This document shows positions 31,056 to 37,850 of a DNA stretch of 37,850 nt, one piece after another. Numbering within the stretch: the stretch's first letter is position 1; the number at the start of each line of letters is the position of its first letter. Source of the DNA: a virus; the IMG/VR virus record IMGVR_UViG_3300007555_000016, positions 1 to 37,850 of that record; one strand, written 5' to 3'. The notes below the pieces were generated by a model. The model searched no databases. It was not told the origin of the DNA and worked only from the letters and a program-made list of their open reading frames with translations. The position numbers were made by a program, and so were the translations under genes.

Positions 31056-34000
31056 ATGAGAATAGATAGTCCTAAAGTATCAAATTTAACCTTCCAATCC
31101 GGATCAGGAGTCTCTGACTCGGCATTTACAGGTTCATTTTCTGGTTCATTCACAGGAGTCGGTAATTTTACCGGCTTAACAGCAGACAGTGTAGAGTATG
31201 CAAACATACTAAATAGACCAAACGGATTAGTTTCCGGTTCATCTGCACAAGCAAGAGCACAAATCGGATCAGTAATCGGTACAGACGTACAGGCTTATCA
31301 CGAAAACTTAAATGACATATCAAATTTAAATCCTACTGACAGTACATTCATTGTTGGAGCAGGATCTTCATTTGTTTTAGAGAGCGGAAATACAGTTAGA
31401 ACTTCCCTTGGACTAGGAAGCTTAGCAGTATTGAATACTGACGCTACGTTATCTAGCGTAAACCTTTCAAGTAACTCAACATATAGTTTCCCTAACCTTA
31501 CTAATCTACCTACTATATTCTCAGGGTCAGATCAAGTTACCGGTTTAGCAAACGATCAACTAACAAACTCTTCTATATCAATAGATGGTTCAGCCATCTC
31601 ATTAGGAGGTTCAGTAACGACTTTACAATTAGGATCAACCAATACTACTGCACTCGCAGGAAATACTAGAACTATTAGTTCTACAGAAATTGGTAATATC
31701 TCAGACAACAACGATAAGGTAACTAACGTTACAACAAATTTAAGTATTACAGGCACAACTGGAGCTAGAACAATAGTTTCTTCAGATGGTACTGATGCTG
31801 TTATTCCAATCGCTACAACAAGCGTATCGGGTGTAATGTCTAAAGCAATATTTGACGAACACGTTCTTAACAACGCTAAAGAAACGGATGTTAATCACAA
31901 CGTAACTACAAATTTATCTATAACTGGTACAACAGGTGCTAGAACAATTGTTTCATCTGACGGTACTAATGCTGTTATTCCAATCGCTACAACAAGTGCA
32001 TCTGGTCTTTTATCACCAGGTTTATTCGATGAAATTGATGCAAACACCGCAAAAGTATCTAACGTAACTACTAACTTATCTAAAACAGTAAGTGGAACTG
32101 GATTCTCAATTAATTCCTCAGACGGTACTAATGTAGCATTAACTTTAGCTACTACAGATAACTGGGGTATTATGTCAGACGAAATGTTTGATAAATTAGA
32201 CGGTATTGAAACAGGTGCAACAGCAGATCAAGATTTAACTTCATATCAATTAAAACCTTCAGAAGGAGCTTTTGCTAACGGTGATAAAACTAAGTTAGAC
32301 GGTATTGAAACAGGTGCAACAGCAGATCAAGATTTAAGTTCATACCAAGTTCAGCCAAGTGAAGGTGCTTTTGTTAATGGTGATAAAACTAAATTAGATA
32401 ATATAGAAGCAGGAGCAACTGCAGATCAGGATTTAAGTTCTTACCAGGTACAACCTTCAGAAGGAGCTTTTGCTAATGGAGACAAAACTAAATTAGATGG
32501 TATAGAAGCTAATGCAACAGCAGATCAATCTAATGCAGAAATCGTTGCAGCAGTAGTAGCATCAACAAGTATATCTAATAGTAATAAAGGAACTATAAGA
32601 AGTAATATAGGAGTAGATGCAGCTGGTACTGATAACTCAACAGATGTATCCTTAGGAGGTTCATTAGACTATGTAACATTATCAGGACAGGTTCTTACTA
32701 GAAATGCAATTAACTTATCAACTGATGTAACAGGTACCTTACCGGTATCTAATATGGCAGCTACAGCATTAACAACTGTACAGACAGCAGCCAATCAAAC
32801 AGCTCATTTAGCATTAACAGCACAAGAAGGTGACGTTGTTGTTAGATCTGATGAGAATAAAACATATATGCATAACGGTGGTACTGCTGGAACTATGGCA
32901 GACTATACGTTATTAGCAACTCCAACCGATGCTGTAACAAGCGTTAACGGTGGTACAGGTGTTGTTACTGTAACAGAGAACGTTACAACAAATTTAGGTA
33001 TAACTGGTACAACAGGTGCTAGAACAATTACATCTTCAGACGGTACTAACGCAGTAATACCAGTAGCTACAGATAGTGTTTCTGGTGTAATGTCAGCAAC
33101 CGATCATACTAAACTAACAGGTATTGAAGCTAATGCAACAGCAGATCAAGATCTTAGTGCATACCAATTACAACCAAGTGAAGGTGCTTTCGTTAACGGT
33201 GATAAGACTAAGTTAGATAATATAGAAGCAGGAGCAACCGGAGATCAAGATTTAAGTTCTTATCAAGTTCAACCAAGTGAAGGAGCTTTTGGTAACGGTG
33301 ATAAGACTAAGTTAGATGGAATTGAAGAGAATGCAACTGCAGATCAAACAGCAGCAGATATTAGAACCTTAGTAGGTACAGGTAACAGTAACTTTGTACC
33401 AGCAGCTGGTTCAGCAGGAACCTTCTTAGCTCATGACGGTGTATACAGAACTCCATCTTATACTACAAACACAGATACAAATACAAACCAACTTACTACT
33501 TGGAGTTTAAGAGATGATGATAATGATGATGTAACAATCGGTCAAGGCAAGTTTATTAAGTTTGTAGCAGCAACAGGTACATTAGGAACAAACACAACAG
33601 GAACTGGAACATCTGCAAGTCCTTACATAGTAACTATCACATCACCAGATACTACAACCAATACACAATTAAGTGACGCAGAAGTTAGAGCAGCAGTTGA
33701 GGCAGCAGATGATTCAAATGTATTTACAGATGCAGACCATGGTAAATTAGATGGTATTGAAGAGAATGCAACTGCAGATCAAGATTTAAGTGGATACTTA
33801 ACAACTTCCGGTAAAGCAGCAGATTCTGAAAAGCTTGATGGTGTTGACAGTACATCGTTCCTAAGAAGTGATCAAGCAGATACGTTTTCTGGTATGTTAA
33901 CAGGAACTGCTATCGTAAGGACTGGAGCAGGAGTATCGCCAAATGAATCAAATGCTTCACTAAATCCTAACGGTATAATAACAGCTCAGTCAACAAACAT

Positions 34001-34613
34001 GGCTCTGATAGAAATCGATTCATCAAATGATCGACTTCGTGTATTTACTGGTGGTACTGGAGCAGGAACTTTAAACTTCCCAACTACTGGGAATACTAGC
34101 TATGCTTGGACACTTCCTCTAGCAGAGGGTACTATAGCATTAACCAGTGACATAACCGGAACAAACTCAGGAACAAACACAGGAGATCAATCAAGAGGAA
34201 GTTTATCTATTGATACAGACGACAATGTACAGTTTAACGCTTTAGGTATAGGAACAGGAGCGTCTTCTACAGCAGGAGAGATTAGAGCAGCAGGAGATAT
34301 TACAGCATACTATTCTTCTGATGAAAGACTAAAAGAAAACTTTGCACCACTAACAGGGGCTTTAGATAAAGTAAATGCAATCGGAGGATACGAATTTGAT
34401 TGGAAAGACGGAATCGAAGACGTTGTTAGTAAGACAGGACATGATATTGGAGTAAAAGCACAAGAGCTGCAAGTACAGTATCCAGAACTAGTTCATGAAA
34501 GAGATAATGGATACTTAGCAGTTGATTATATTAAATTAAATGCAGTACTAATAGAAGCAGTAAAAGAATTATCTGCTAAAGTAGATAAGTTAGAAAATAA
34601 ATGCAACTGTTAA
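31056..34613 (+). CDS. Tail fibre (1185 aa) with C-terminal peptidase S74 chaperone domain
   Basis: A long repeat shaft ends in an intramolecular chaperone. The N terminus has GSFSGSFTG and ISNLNPTDSTFIVG-type sequence. Three GTTGAR(T)I-type blocks (near 31729, 31903 and 32983) and two arrays of 33-residue KLDGIE-type repeats (32181-32526 and 33099-33350) follow. The C terminus from Tyr1086 reads YSSDERLKENFAPL, with further S74 elements GVKAQELQVQYPELV and YIKLNAVLIEAVKELSAKV, and ends ENKCNC. S74 domains help fold and trimerise the fibre and then cleave themselves off, usually at the serine of the SDER motif; Ser1088-Asp1089 fit. The mature fibre would end near residue 1087. Confidence 0.88.
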   Translation: MRIDSPKVSNLTFQSGSGVSDSAFTGSFSGSFTGVGNFTGLTADSVEYANILNRPNGLVSGSSAQARAQIGSVIGTDVQAYHENLNDISNLNPTDSTFIVGAGSSFVLESGNTVRTSLGLGSLAVLNTDATLSSVNLSSNSTYSFPNLTNLPTIFSGSDQVTGLANDQLTNSSISIDGSAISLGGSVTTLQLGSTNTTALAGNTRTISSTEIGNISDNNDKVTNVTTNLSITGTTGARTIVSSDGTDAVIPIATTSVSGVMSKAIFDEHVLNNAKETDVNHNVTTNLSITGTTGARTIVSSDGTNAVIPIATTSASGLLSPGLFDEIDANTAKVSNVTTNLSKTVSGTGFSINSSDGTNVALTLATTDNWGIMSDEMFDKLDGIETGATADQDLTSYQLKPSEGAFANGDKTKLDGIETGATADQDLSSYQVQPSEGAFVNGDKTKLDNIEAGATADQDLSSYQVQPSEGAFANGDKTKLDGIEANATADQSNAEIVAAVVASTSISNSNKGTIRSNIGVDAAGTDNSTDVSLGGSLDYVTLSGQVLTRNAINLSTDVTGTLPVSNMAATALTTVQTAANQTAHLALTAQEGDVVVRSDENKTYMHNGGTAGTMADYTLLATPTDAVTSVNGGTGVVTVTENVTTNLGITGTTGARTITSSDGTNAVIPVATDSVSGVMSATDHTKLTGIEANATADQDLSAYQLQPSEGAFVNGDKTKLDNIEAGATGDQDLSSYQVQPSEGAFGNGDKTKLDGIEENATADQTAADIRTLVGTGNSNFVPAAGSAGTFLAHDGVYRTPSYTTNTDTNTNQLTTWSLRDDDNDDVTIGQGKFIKFVAATGTLGTNTTGTGTSASPYIVTITSPDTTTNTQLSDAEVRAAVEAADDSNVFTDADHGKLDGIEENATADQDLSGYLTTSGKAADSEKLDGVDSTSFLRSDQADTFSGMLTGTAIVRTGAGVSPNESNASLNPNGIITAQSTNMALIEIDSSNDRLRVFTGGTGAGTLNFPTTGNTSYAWTLPLAEGTIALTSDITGTNSGTNTGDQSRGSLSIDTDDNVQFNALGIGTGASSTAGEIRAAGDITAYYSSDERLKENFAPLTGALDKVNAIGGYEFDWKDGIEDVVSKTGHDIGVKAQELQVQYPELVHERDNGYLAVDYIKLNAVLIEAVKELSAKVDKLENKCNC
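32181..33350 (+). repeat. 33-residue (99-base) fibre shaft repeats
   Basis: Unit type GDKTKLDGIETGATADQDLS, then SYQVQPSEGAFVN. Full units start at 32280, 32379 and 32478, exactly 99 bases apart, with a partial unit before. A second array starts near 33099. Units differ at synonymous and some coding sites. Similar KLDGIE-type repeats are known in many phage fibres. Confidence 0.85.
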
Positions 34614-34626
34614 AATAAATAAAAGA

Positions 34627-35175
34627 ATGGGTTTTAGATTAAATATAGATCTCGAAACGGGATCCGGTCCAACACAAGAAGCATATGTTAGAATTGATAA
34701 CTACCGCTTCAATAAAGTAACTAGTGAGTTAGTATTAACTACTACGACTTGGTTAAATATAGATAAAGCTCATGCGTTCAATAGAAAGTATTTAGATGAG
34801 CCCTTAAAAAATGCTGAAGGATTAGTTCCTGCAGATGTTTTATACTACGATTCACCTGAGAGTGAAGGTGTTGAAGTTAGTATACCAATTCTATTTAAAG
34901 CTTCATTAGCTGAGATAGAAGAGATAGAATTTCCTACTTATGAACAGAAGGAAGTTATAGAGCAAATTCCTTATGTAAGTTTCGACTCTAACGGAGACGA
35001 AGTAACAAAGTACAGGGATGAGCTAGTAGTAAAAGAAGTAAAAACAGGTTCTTATAAAGAGAAAAAAGAAGTAATAAATACTCAGGTCCTAAATAATTTA
35101 TATGAATATGCATATGGAATTATTAAAAATAAGTTGTCAGAATTGTTTCCTATAGATAAAATAGAAAAAATATAA
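34627..35175 (+). CDS. Conserved fibre-adjacent protein (182 aa), unknown function
   Basis: A soluble acidic protein. The N-terminal block GFRLNIDLETGSGPTQEAYV then RIDNYRFNKVTSELVLTTTT is a strand-rich pattern I associate with a family next to tail-fibre genes in aquatic phages. The C-terminal part is helical and charged (NTQVLNNLYEYAYGIIKNKL). No enzymatic motif or membrane span. It starts 13 bases after the S74 fibre stop, and the next gene starts four bases after its own stop. A fibre assembly or tail-tip role is an inference from location. Confidence 0.68.
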   Translation: MGFRLNIDLETGSGPTQEAYVRIDNYRFNKVTSELVLTTTTWLNIDKAHAFNRKYLDEPLKNAEGLVPADVLYYDSPESEGVEVSIPILFKASLAEIEEIEFPTYEQKEVIEQIPYVSFDSNGDEVTKYRDELVVKEVKTGSYKEKKEVINTQVLNNLYEYAYGIIKNKLSELFPIDKIEKI

Positions 35176-35179
35176 TAAG

Positions 35180-35659
35180 ATGGCAGTATACAACTATGCA
35201 AGTAATTTACCCGTATCATTTAATTCATTTGATGCCTGGTCTAATGCATATAGCAGCAACAGCAATATAAGCTTAACGACTGTTATGACAGGATTAGAAC
35301 CAGCAGATACTGCTCCACACTCAGTATCTGAACTTCGAGGAAATAAATTTCTATACGGAAACGTAGTATCTGAAACAGGAGGAACAGTTGCTGTAACTGC
35401 AGGATATTCTCAAGCAGCTTTTACTACACATACGTTACTAAACGTTAACTATAATACTATATCATCTGTTACTTTAACTGCAACAGCTACATACCCTTAT
35501 ACATTCCATTCTTTTAGAGATGCTTCAGAAGGAGGAGGAACTGCATTAAGTACTACCGGAGCAGGTACTACAACAGGTACTATATCCCTAACATCTTCTG
35601 CACATGATAGCGTTACTACTTTCTACGCTTACTTTACAACTACACACGTATCACCATAA
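35180..35659 (+). CDS. Small beta-rich virion protein candidate (159 aa)
   Basis: Thr/Ser-rich protein of 159 residues starting MAVYNYASNLPVSFNSFDAW. A helical SVSELRG motif at about residues 47-53 resembles a S(L/M)S(D/E)F(Y/R)G-type segment found in phage tail and baseplate-adjacent proteins. The C-terminal 75 residues form a beta pattern (ATATYPYTFHSFRDASEGGG, TTTGTISLTSSAH, TTFYAYFTT), like a bacterial repeat or Ig-like fold. There is no membrane helix. It closes the tail module before the sugar-modification genes. Decoration or accessory tip protein is the most likely role, with low certainty. Confidence 0.65.
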   Translation: MAVYNYASNLPVSFNSFDAWSNAYSSNSNISLTTVMTGLEPADTAPHSVSELRGNKFLYGNVVSETGGTVAVTAGYSQAAFTTHTLLNVNYNTISSVTLTATATYPYTFHSFRDASEGGGTALSTTGAGTTTGTISLTSSAHDSVTTFYAYFTTTHVSP

Positions 35660-35681
35660 AAATAACTAAAAAGGTTTTAAT

Positions 35682-36542
35682 TTGAAAATAATATGGGTTT
35701 ATGAAAACATAAATAAACAGAGAGAAGATTACAGTAAGTTTAACACCTTACTAATGCTGGCCTCAGTAAGTTTATGGAAACGAAATCATCCTGAAGATGA
35801 TACATGGTTATATTGTGATGAATTAACTCATTCACTCATAACAGAACTTGGAGTTCAATCTCTATACGATAATATAGAAATCATTGACTTCAACGACAGA
35901 CCTATTGATAAGACTAATTTCTGGGCTAGTTCTAAACTTCAAGTATTAGCTTTACAGACTGAACCAGTTATTATAATGGACTGCGACACGTTAGTATTCA
36001 AGCCTTTCAAACACAACATAGTAAAAGATCAAGTTTTATTTTCTAATAGAGAATTCGGTAGAGGTTATTACCCTACTTCACTTGATCCTTTAATTAGAGG
36101 ACTATCTTATAAGCCAAGATGGAAAACTGAGTCTGTTAACGTCTCTTTCTTATATCTTCCAGATCCAGTATTTACTCAAGAATACGCAAACTTAAGTCTT
36201 AAGTTAATGGAAGAATTTACTGTTTTAAAAGCACCTAATTCTAGGTACTTAATATTTGCAGAACAGCTACTCTTAAAACACTTACTAGTAAAAAATAAAG
36301 TAGAACATAGAGCTGTAATCTCTACAGAATGGGACTGCAATAATTGGAAATGGAGCAATGTTAACTCAGACGGTATATGGACTATTGAAGATTCATGGCA
36401 ATGGTTTAGACATTATGGTCCATTAAAAAAATGGTATAAAACTAATTCTCCTGACCATCCCTACGATGTAGAAATAGAAATGTTGCGTAATTGCATTAAT
36501 TTTCATAAATTTATAGATCTAAGCAGTTTAACAAAGAAATGA
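35682..36542 (+). CDS. GT-A-type glycosyltransferase, TTG start
   Basis: A 286-residue protein likely to transfer a sugar from a nucleotide sugar. It starts at TTG 35682, because the first strand of the fold, MKIIWVYENIN, is encoded there; the first in-frame ATG would lose it. The catalytic core is LQTEPVIIMDCDTLVFKPF with the metal-binding D-x-D at Asp100-Asp102, preceded by WASSKLQVLAL. Downstream is a Trp-rich C-terminal half (WDCNNWKWSNV, SWQWFRHYGPLKKWY) that could bind acceptor. The layout resembles GT8/GT32-like enzymes; exact family and sugar are unknown. Its stop overlaps the methyltransferase ATG (ATGA, 36539-36542), so they are coupled. Confidence 0.78.
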   Translation: MKIIWVYENINKQREDYSKFNTLLMLASVSLWKRNHPEDDTWLYCDELTHSLITELGVQSLYDNIEIIDFNDRPIDKTNFWASSKLQVLALQTEPVIIMDCDTLVFKPFKHNIVKDQVLFSNREFGRGYYPTSLDPLIRGLSYKPRWKTESVNVSFLYLPDPVFTQEYANLSLKLMEEFTVLKAPNSRYLIFAEQLLLKHLLVKNKVEHRAVISTEWDCNNWKWSNVNSDGIWTIEDSWQWFRHYGPLKKWYKTNSPDHPYDVEIEMLRNCINFHKFIDLSSLTKK

Positions 36543-37309
36543 GTATAGTAGATAAAAATTTTGTATTTGATAAAATTACCAACAATCAAGTTTATAAACA
36601 AGATCAGAACGGTAAAATTATTATAGAACATGATGCTGTAAAGTATAGATGGACCCACGGTGCTACAGACTATCACTTAGGAGATGGGTTACTTATTTAT
36701 GCTATGATTCAAAATATGAGAGCTAAGAACTGCGTATGTTTAGGTTCTGGTGCTGGATTTATTCCCCGTATAATGACTCAAGCAAGAATAGATTTACATG
36801 AGCAAGGCATTTTCGAAGGTAAACCAGACTTTAGTTGGGGAGATATTGGAGCTACATTTATTGTAGATGCTGCCAACGGCATTGGAGGAGAAGTAGATTG
36901 GTTAAAAGAAGACTCTTTCTTAAGAAAAATATTTCACCCTAGAATAGTTAACGATACAACAGAAAAAGCTTATTATGATTTTTTTGTCAAAGAGGATATT
37001 AAGATAGATTACCTTCATATCGACGCAGGACATTCATATGAGAATGTTAAACAAGACTTTACCTTATACAGTAAACTTTTAAACCCTAATGGTATTATAT
37101 CAATTCACGATACAGATATAAGATACGCTAATAAACACATCGTTACTAAGGATGTATCTGATCTAAACAATCATGAAGAGTTTGCAAACGGACCTTCTAA
37201 GTTTATAAGTGAAATATCTGATGAATGGCAAAGATTCGACTTTCATAACCATGGGATATTAAATACAAAACCAAGTTCAACCGGATTAACAATTTTTAGA
37301 CGTGCTTAA
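36539..37309 (+). CDS. Class I SAM-dependent methyltransferase
   Basis: A 256-residue protein with a Rossmann-type SAM motif CVCLGSGAGFIPRIM (about residues 66-80) and, later, IDYLHIDAGHSYENVKQDF (from about 157), followed by LLNPNGIISIHDTD. The H-I-D-x-x-H-x-Y pattern with an HDTD strand is characteristic of Methyltransf_24-type enzymes, many of which act on sugars or small molecules. The gene lies between two glycosyltransferases and is translationally coupled to the first, so a sugar O-methyltransferase is a reasonable inference. No DNA methyltransferase motif (DPPY or PCQ) is present. Confidence 0.8.
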   Translation: MSIVDKNFVFDKITNNQVYKQDQNGKIIIEHDAVKYRWTHGATDYHLGDGLLIYAMIQNMRAKNCVCLGSGAGFIPRIMTQARIDLHEQGIFEGKPDFSWGDIGATFIVDAANGIGGEVDWLKEDSFLRKIFHPRIVNDTTEKAYYDFFVKEDIKIDYLHIDAGHSYENVKQDFTLYSKLLNPNGIISIHDTDIRYANKHIVTKDVSDLNNHEEFANGPSKFISEISDEWQRFDFHNHGILNTKPSSTGLTIFRRA

Positions 37310-37850
37310 TTTAGTTACAGTAGTAGGAAAAAATACTCATATGCTTCCGCATATGTTAAAGCATTACGAAAATGTCATAGACAAAGCATATGTAGTTGTC
37401 TACAGACATTCAGATGATGACGGGATTCTAGAAGAAATCCAAGCACTAGGAATCGAACCATATTTAGTTGTAACAGAAGCTAAATACAATTGGGAAAGAG
37501 TTACTGAATTATATAACTACGTTAAAAGTCAACGACCAAATGACTGGTGGATTGTATCAGATGATGATGAATTACAGGTATACCCTGAACCTATAGAAGA
37601 CATCATCGAGCAATGTGAGAGAAAAGGATATGACTTTGTTACAGGAGGGTTCATAGATAGAATAGGTATAGATGGTACTTTTCCTAAAGTAACAGCAGAC
37701 ACTAATATTCACGAAGCATTTCCTTTAGCAGGATTCTTTAGATACCCTATGTCAAAAGCCTGCCCTAATAAATGTACATTAATGAAAGGTTATCAAGAAG
37801 TTACTCCCGGGCAACATTACGCTTCATTTAATGACGGTACTAATAGCTGG
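37302..37850 (+). CDS. GT2-like glycosyltransferase, 3' end cut by window
   Basis: An open frame of 183 codons runs to the window end. I start it at GTG 37302, overlapping the methyltransferase by 8 bases, because it restores the first strand LNLVTVVGKNTHMLPHML; the first ATG (37341) would remove it. LPHMLKHYENVIDKAYVVVY, then EEIQALGIEPYLVV, and WWIVSDDDELQVYP with Asp87-Asp89 as the D-x-D site are typical of GT2-like families with an initial 'stay and watch the neighbour' strand (glycosyltransferase 2 / 92 type). The C-terminal part is missing, so family and length cannot be fixed. Confidence 0.75.
   Translation, partial: MLNLVTVVGKNTHMLPHMLKHYENVIDKAYVVVYRHSDDDGILEEIQALGIEPYLVVTEAKYNWERVTELYNYVKSQRPNDWWIVSDDDELQVYPEPIEDIIEQCERKGYDFVTGGFIDRIGIDGTFPKVTADTNIHEAFPLAGFFRYPMSKACPNKCTLMKGYQEVTPGQHYASFNDGTNSW

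Noticed and set aside
32181-33350. CRISPR array suspicion from regular 99-base periodicity
   Set aside because: Repeats are in-frame coding units that vary at third codon positions, there are no unique spacers, and no cas genes; they are fibre shaft repeats.
29192-37323. 16-base string TTAATTTAGTTACAGT at about 29192 and 37306
   Set aside because: An exact 16-mer match is expected about once by chance in a window of this size and AT bias. One copy lies in a coding region; no other shared context.
1-37850. tRNA or rRNA genes
   Set aside because: I saw no cloverleaf-type sequence with GTTCGA-type T-loops and acceptor complementarity in the intergenic gaps; all gaps are under 150 bases. A dedicated tRNA scan would decide.
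1-37850. Integrase, transposase, attachment sites or lysogeny genes
   Set aside because: None of the proteins carries recombinase motifs; the content is a lytic structural module. No insertion sequence ends or target duplications noticed.

Overview
The window is part of the genome of a tailed, contractile-tail (T4-like) bacteriophage. Every gene I can support is on the + strand, densely packed, often with 1-8 base overlaps. The T4-type head module is recognisable: large terminase, portal, prohead protease, acidic prohead scaffold, gp23-type major capsid protein, PhoH, and neck/tail-completion genes. The proteins are divergent and the gene order differs from T4, with no tail sheath or tube gene between terminase and portal. 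I would place it among the aquatic 'far-T4' myoviruses known mostly from metagenomes. The DNA is AT-rich, and almost no start codon has a Shine-Dalgarno sequence; starts are preceded by A/T-rich sequence. This is typical of Bacteroidota and suggests such a host (inference). Layout: 2-1282, four small conserved phage genes of unknown role. 1324-7855, a very long acidic protein, an acidic/glycine-rich protein, and a protein with a possible PD-(D/E)XK-like fold. 7858-11351, terminase and portal. 11380-14338, three accessory head-region genes, one with a calcium-loop motif. 14340-18317, prohead protease, a small hydrophobic protein, scaffold and major capsid protein, ended by a strong intrinsic terminator. 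18417-21903, PhoH and neck / tail-completion proteins. 21977-35659, a long run of modular tail-fibre or adhesin genes rich in internal and shared repeats, one ending in a peptidase S74 chaperone domain. 35682-37850, glycosyltransferase, methyltransferase and glycosyltransferase (cut by the window end). How it works together: scaffold, portal and capsid protein build the prohead; the protease matures it; the terminase packages DNA; the neck proteins close the head and join the tail; the fibres find the host; the last cassette may decorate a glycan on virion or host. Two genome-wide signals stand out. First, a TATTTATA-centred motif sits in ten intergenic gaps and looks like a phage promoter element. 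Second, several unrelated proteins begin with nearly the same short peptide ending in I-L-E, resembling the T4 capsid-targeting sequence that the prohead protease removes. The second predicts a set of proteins carried inside the capsid.
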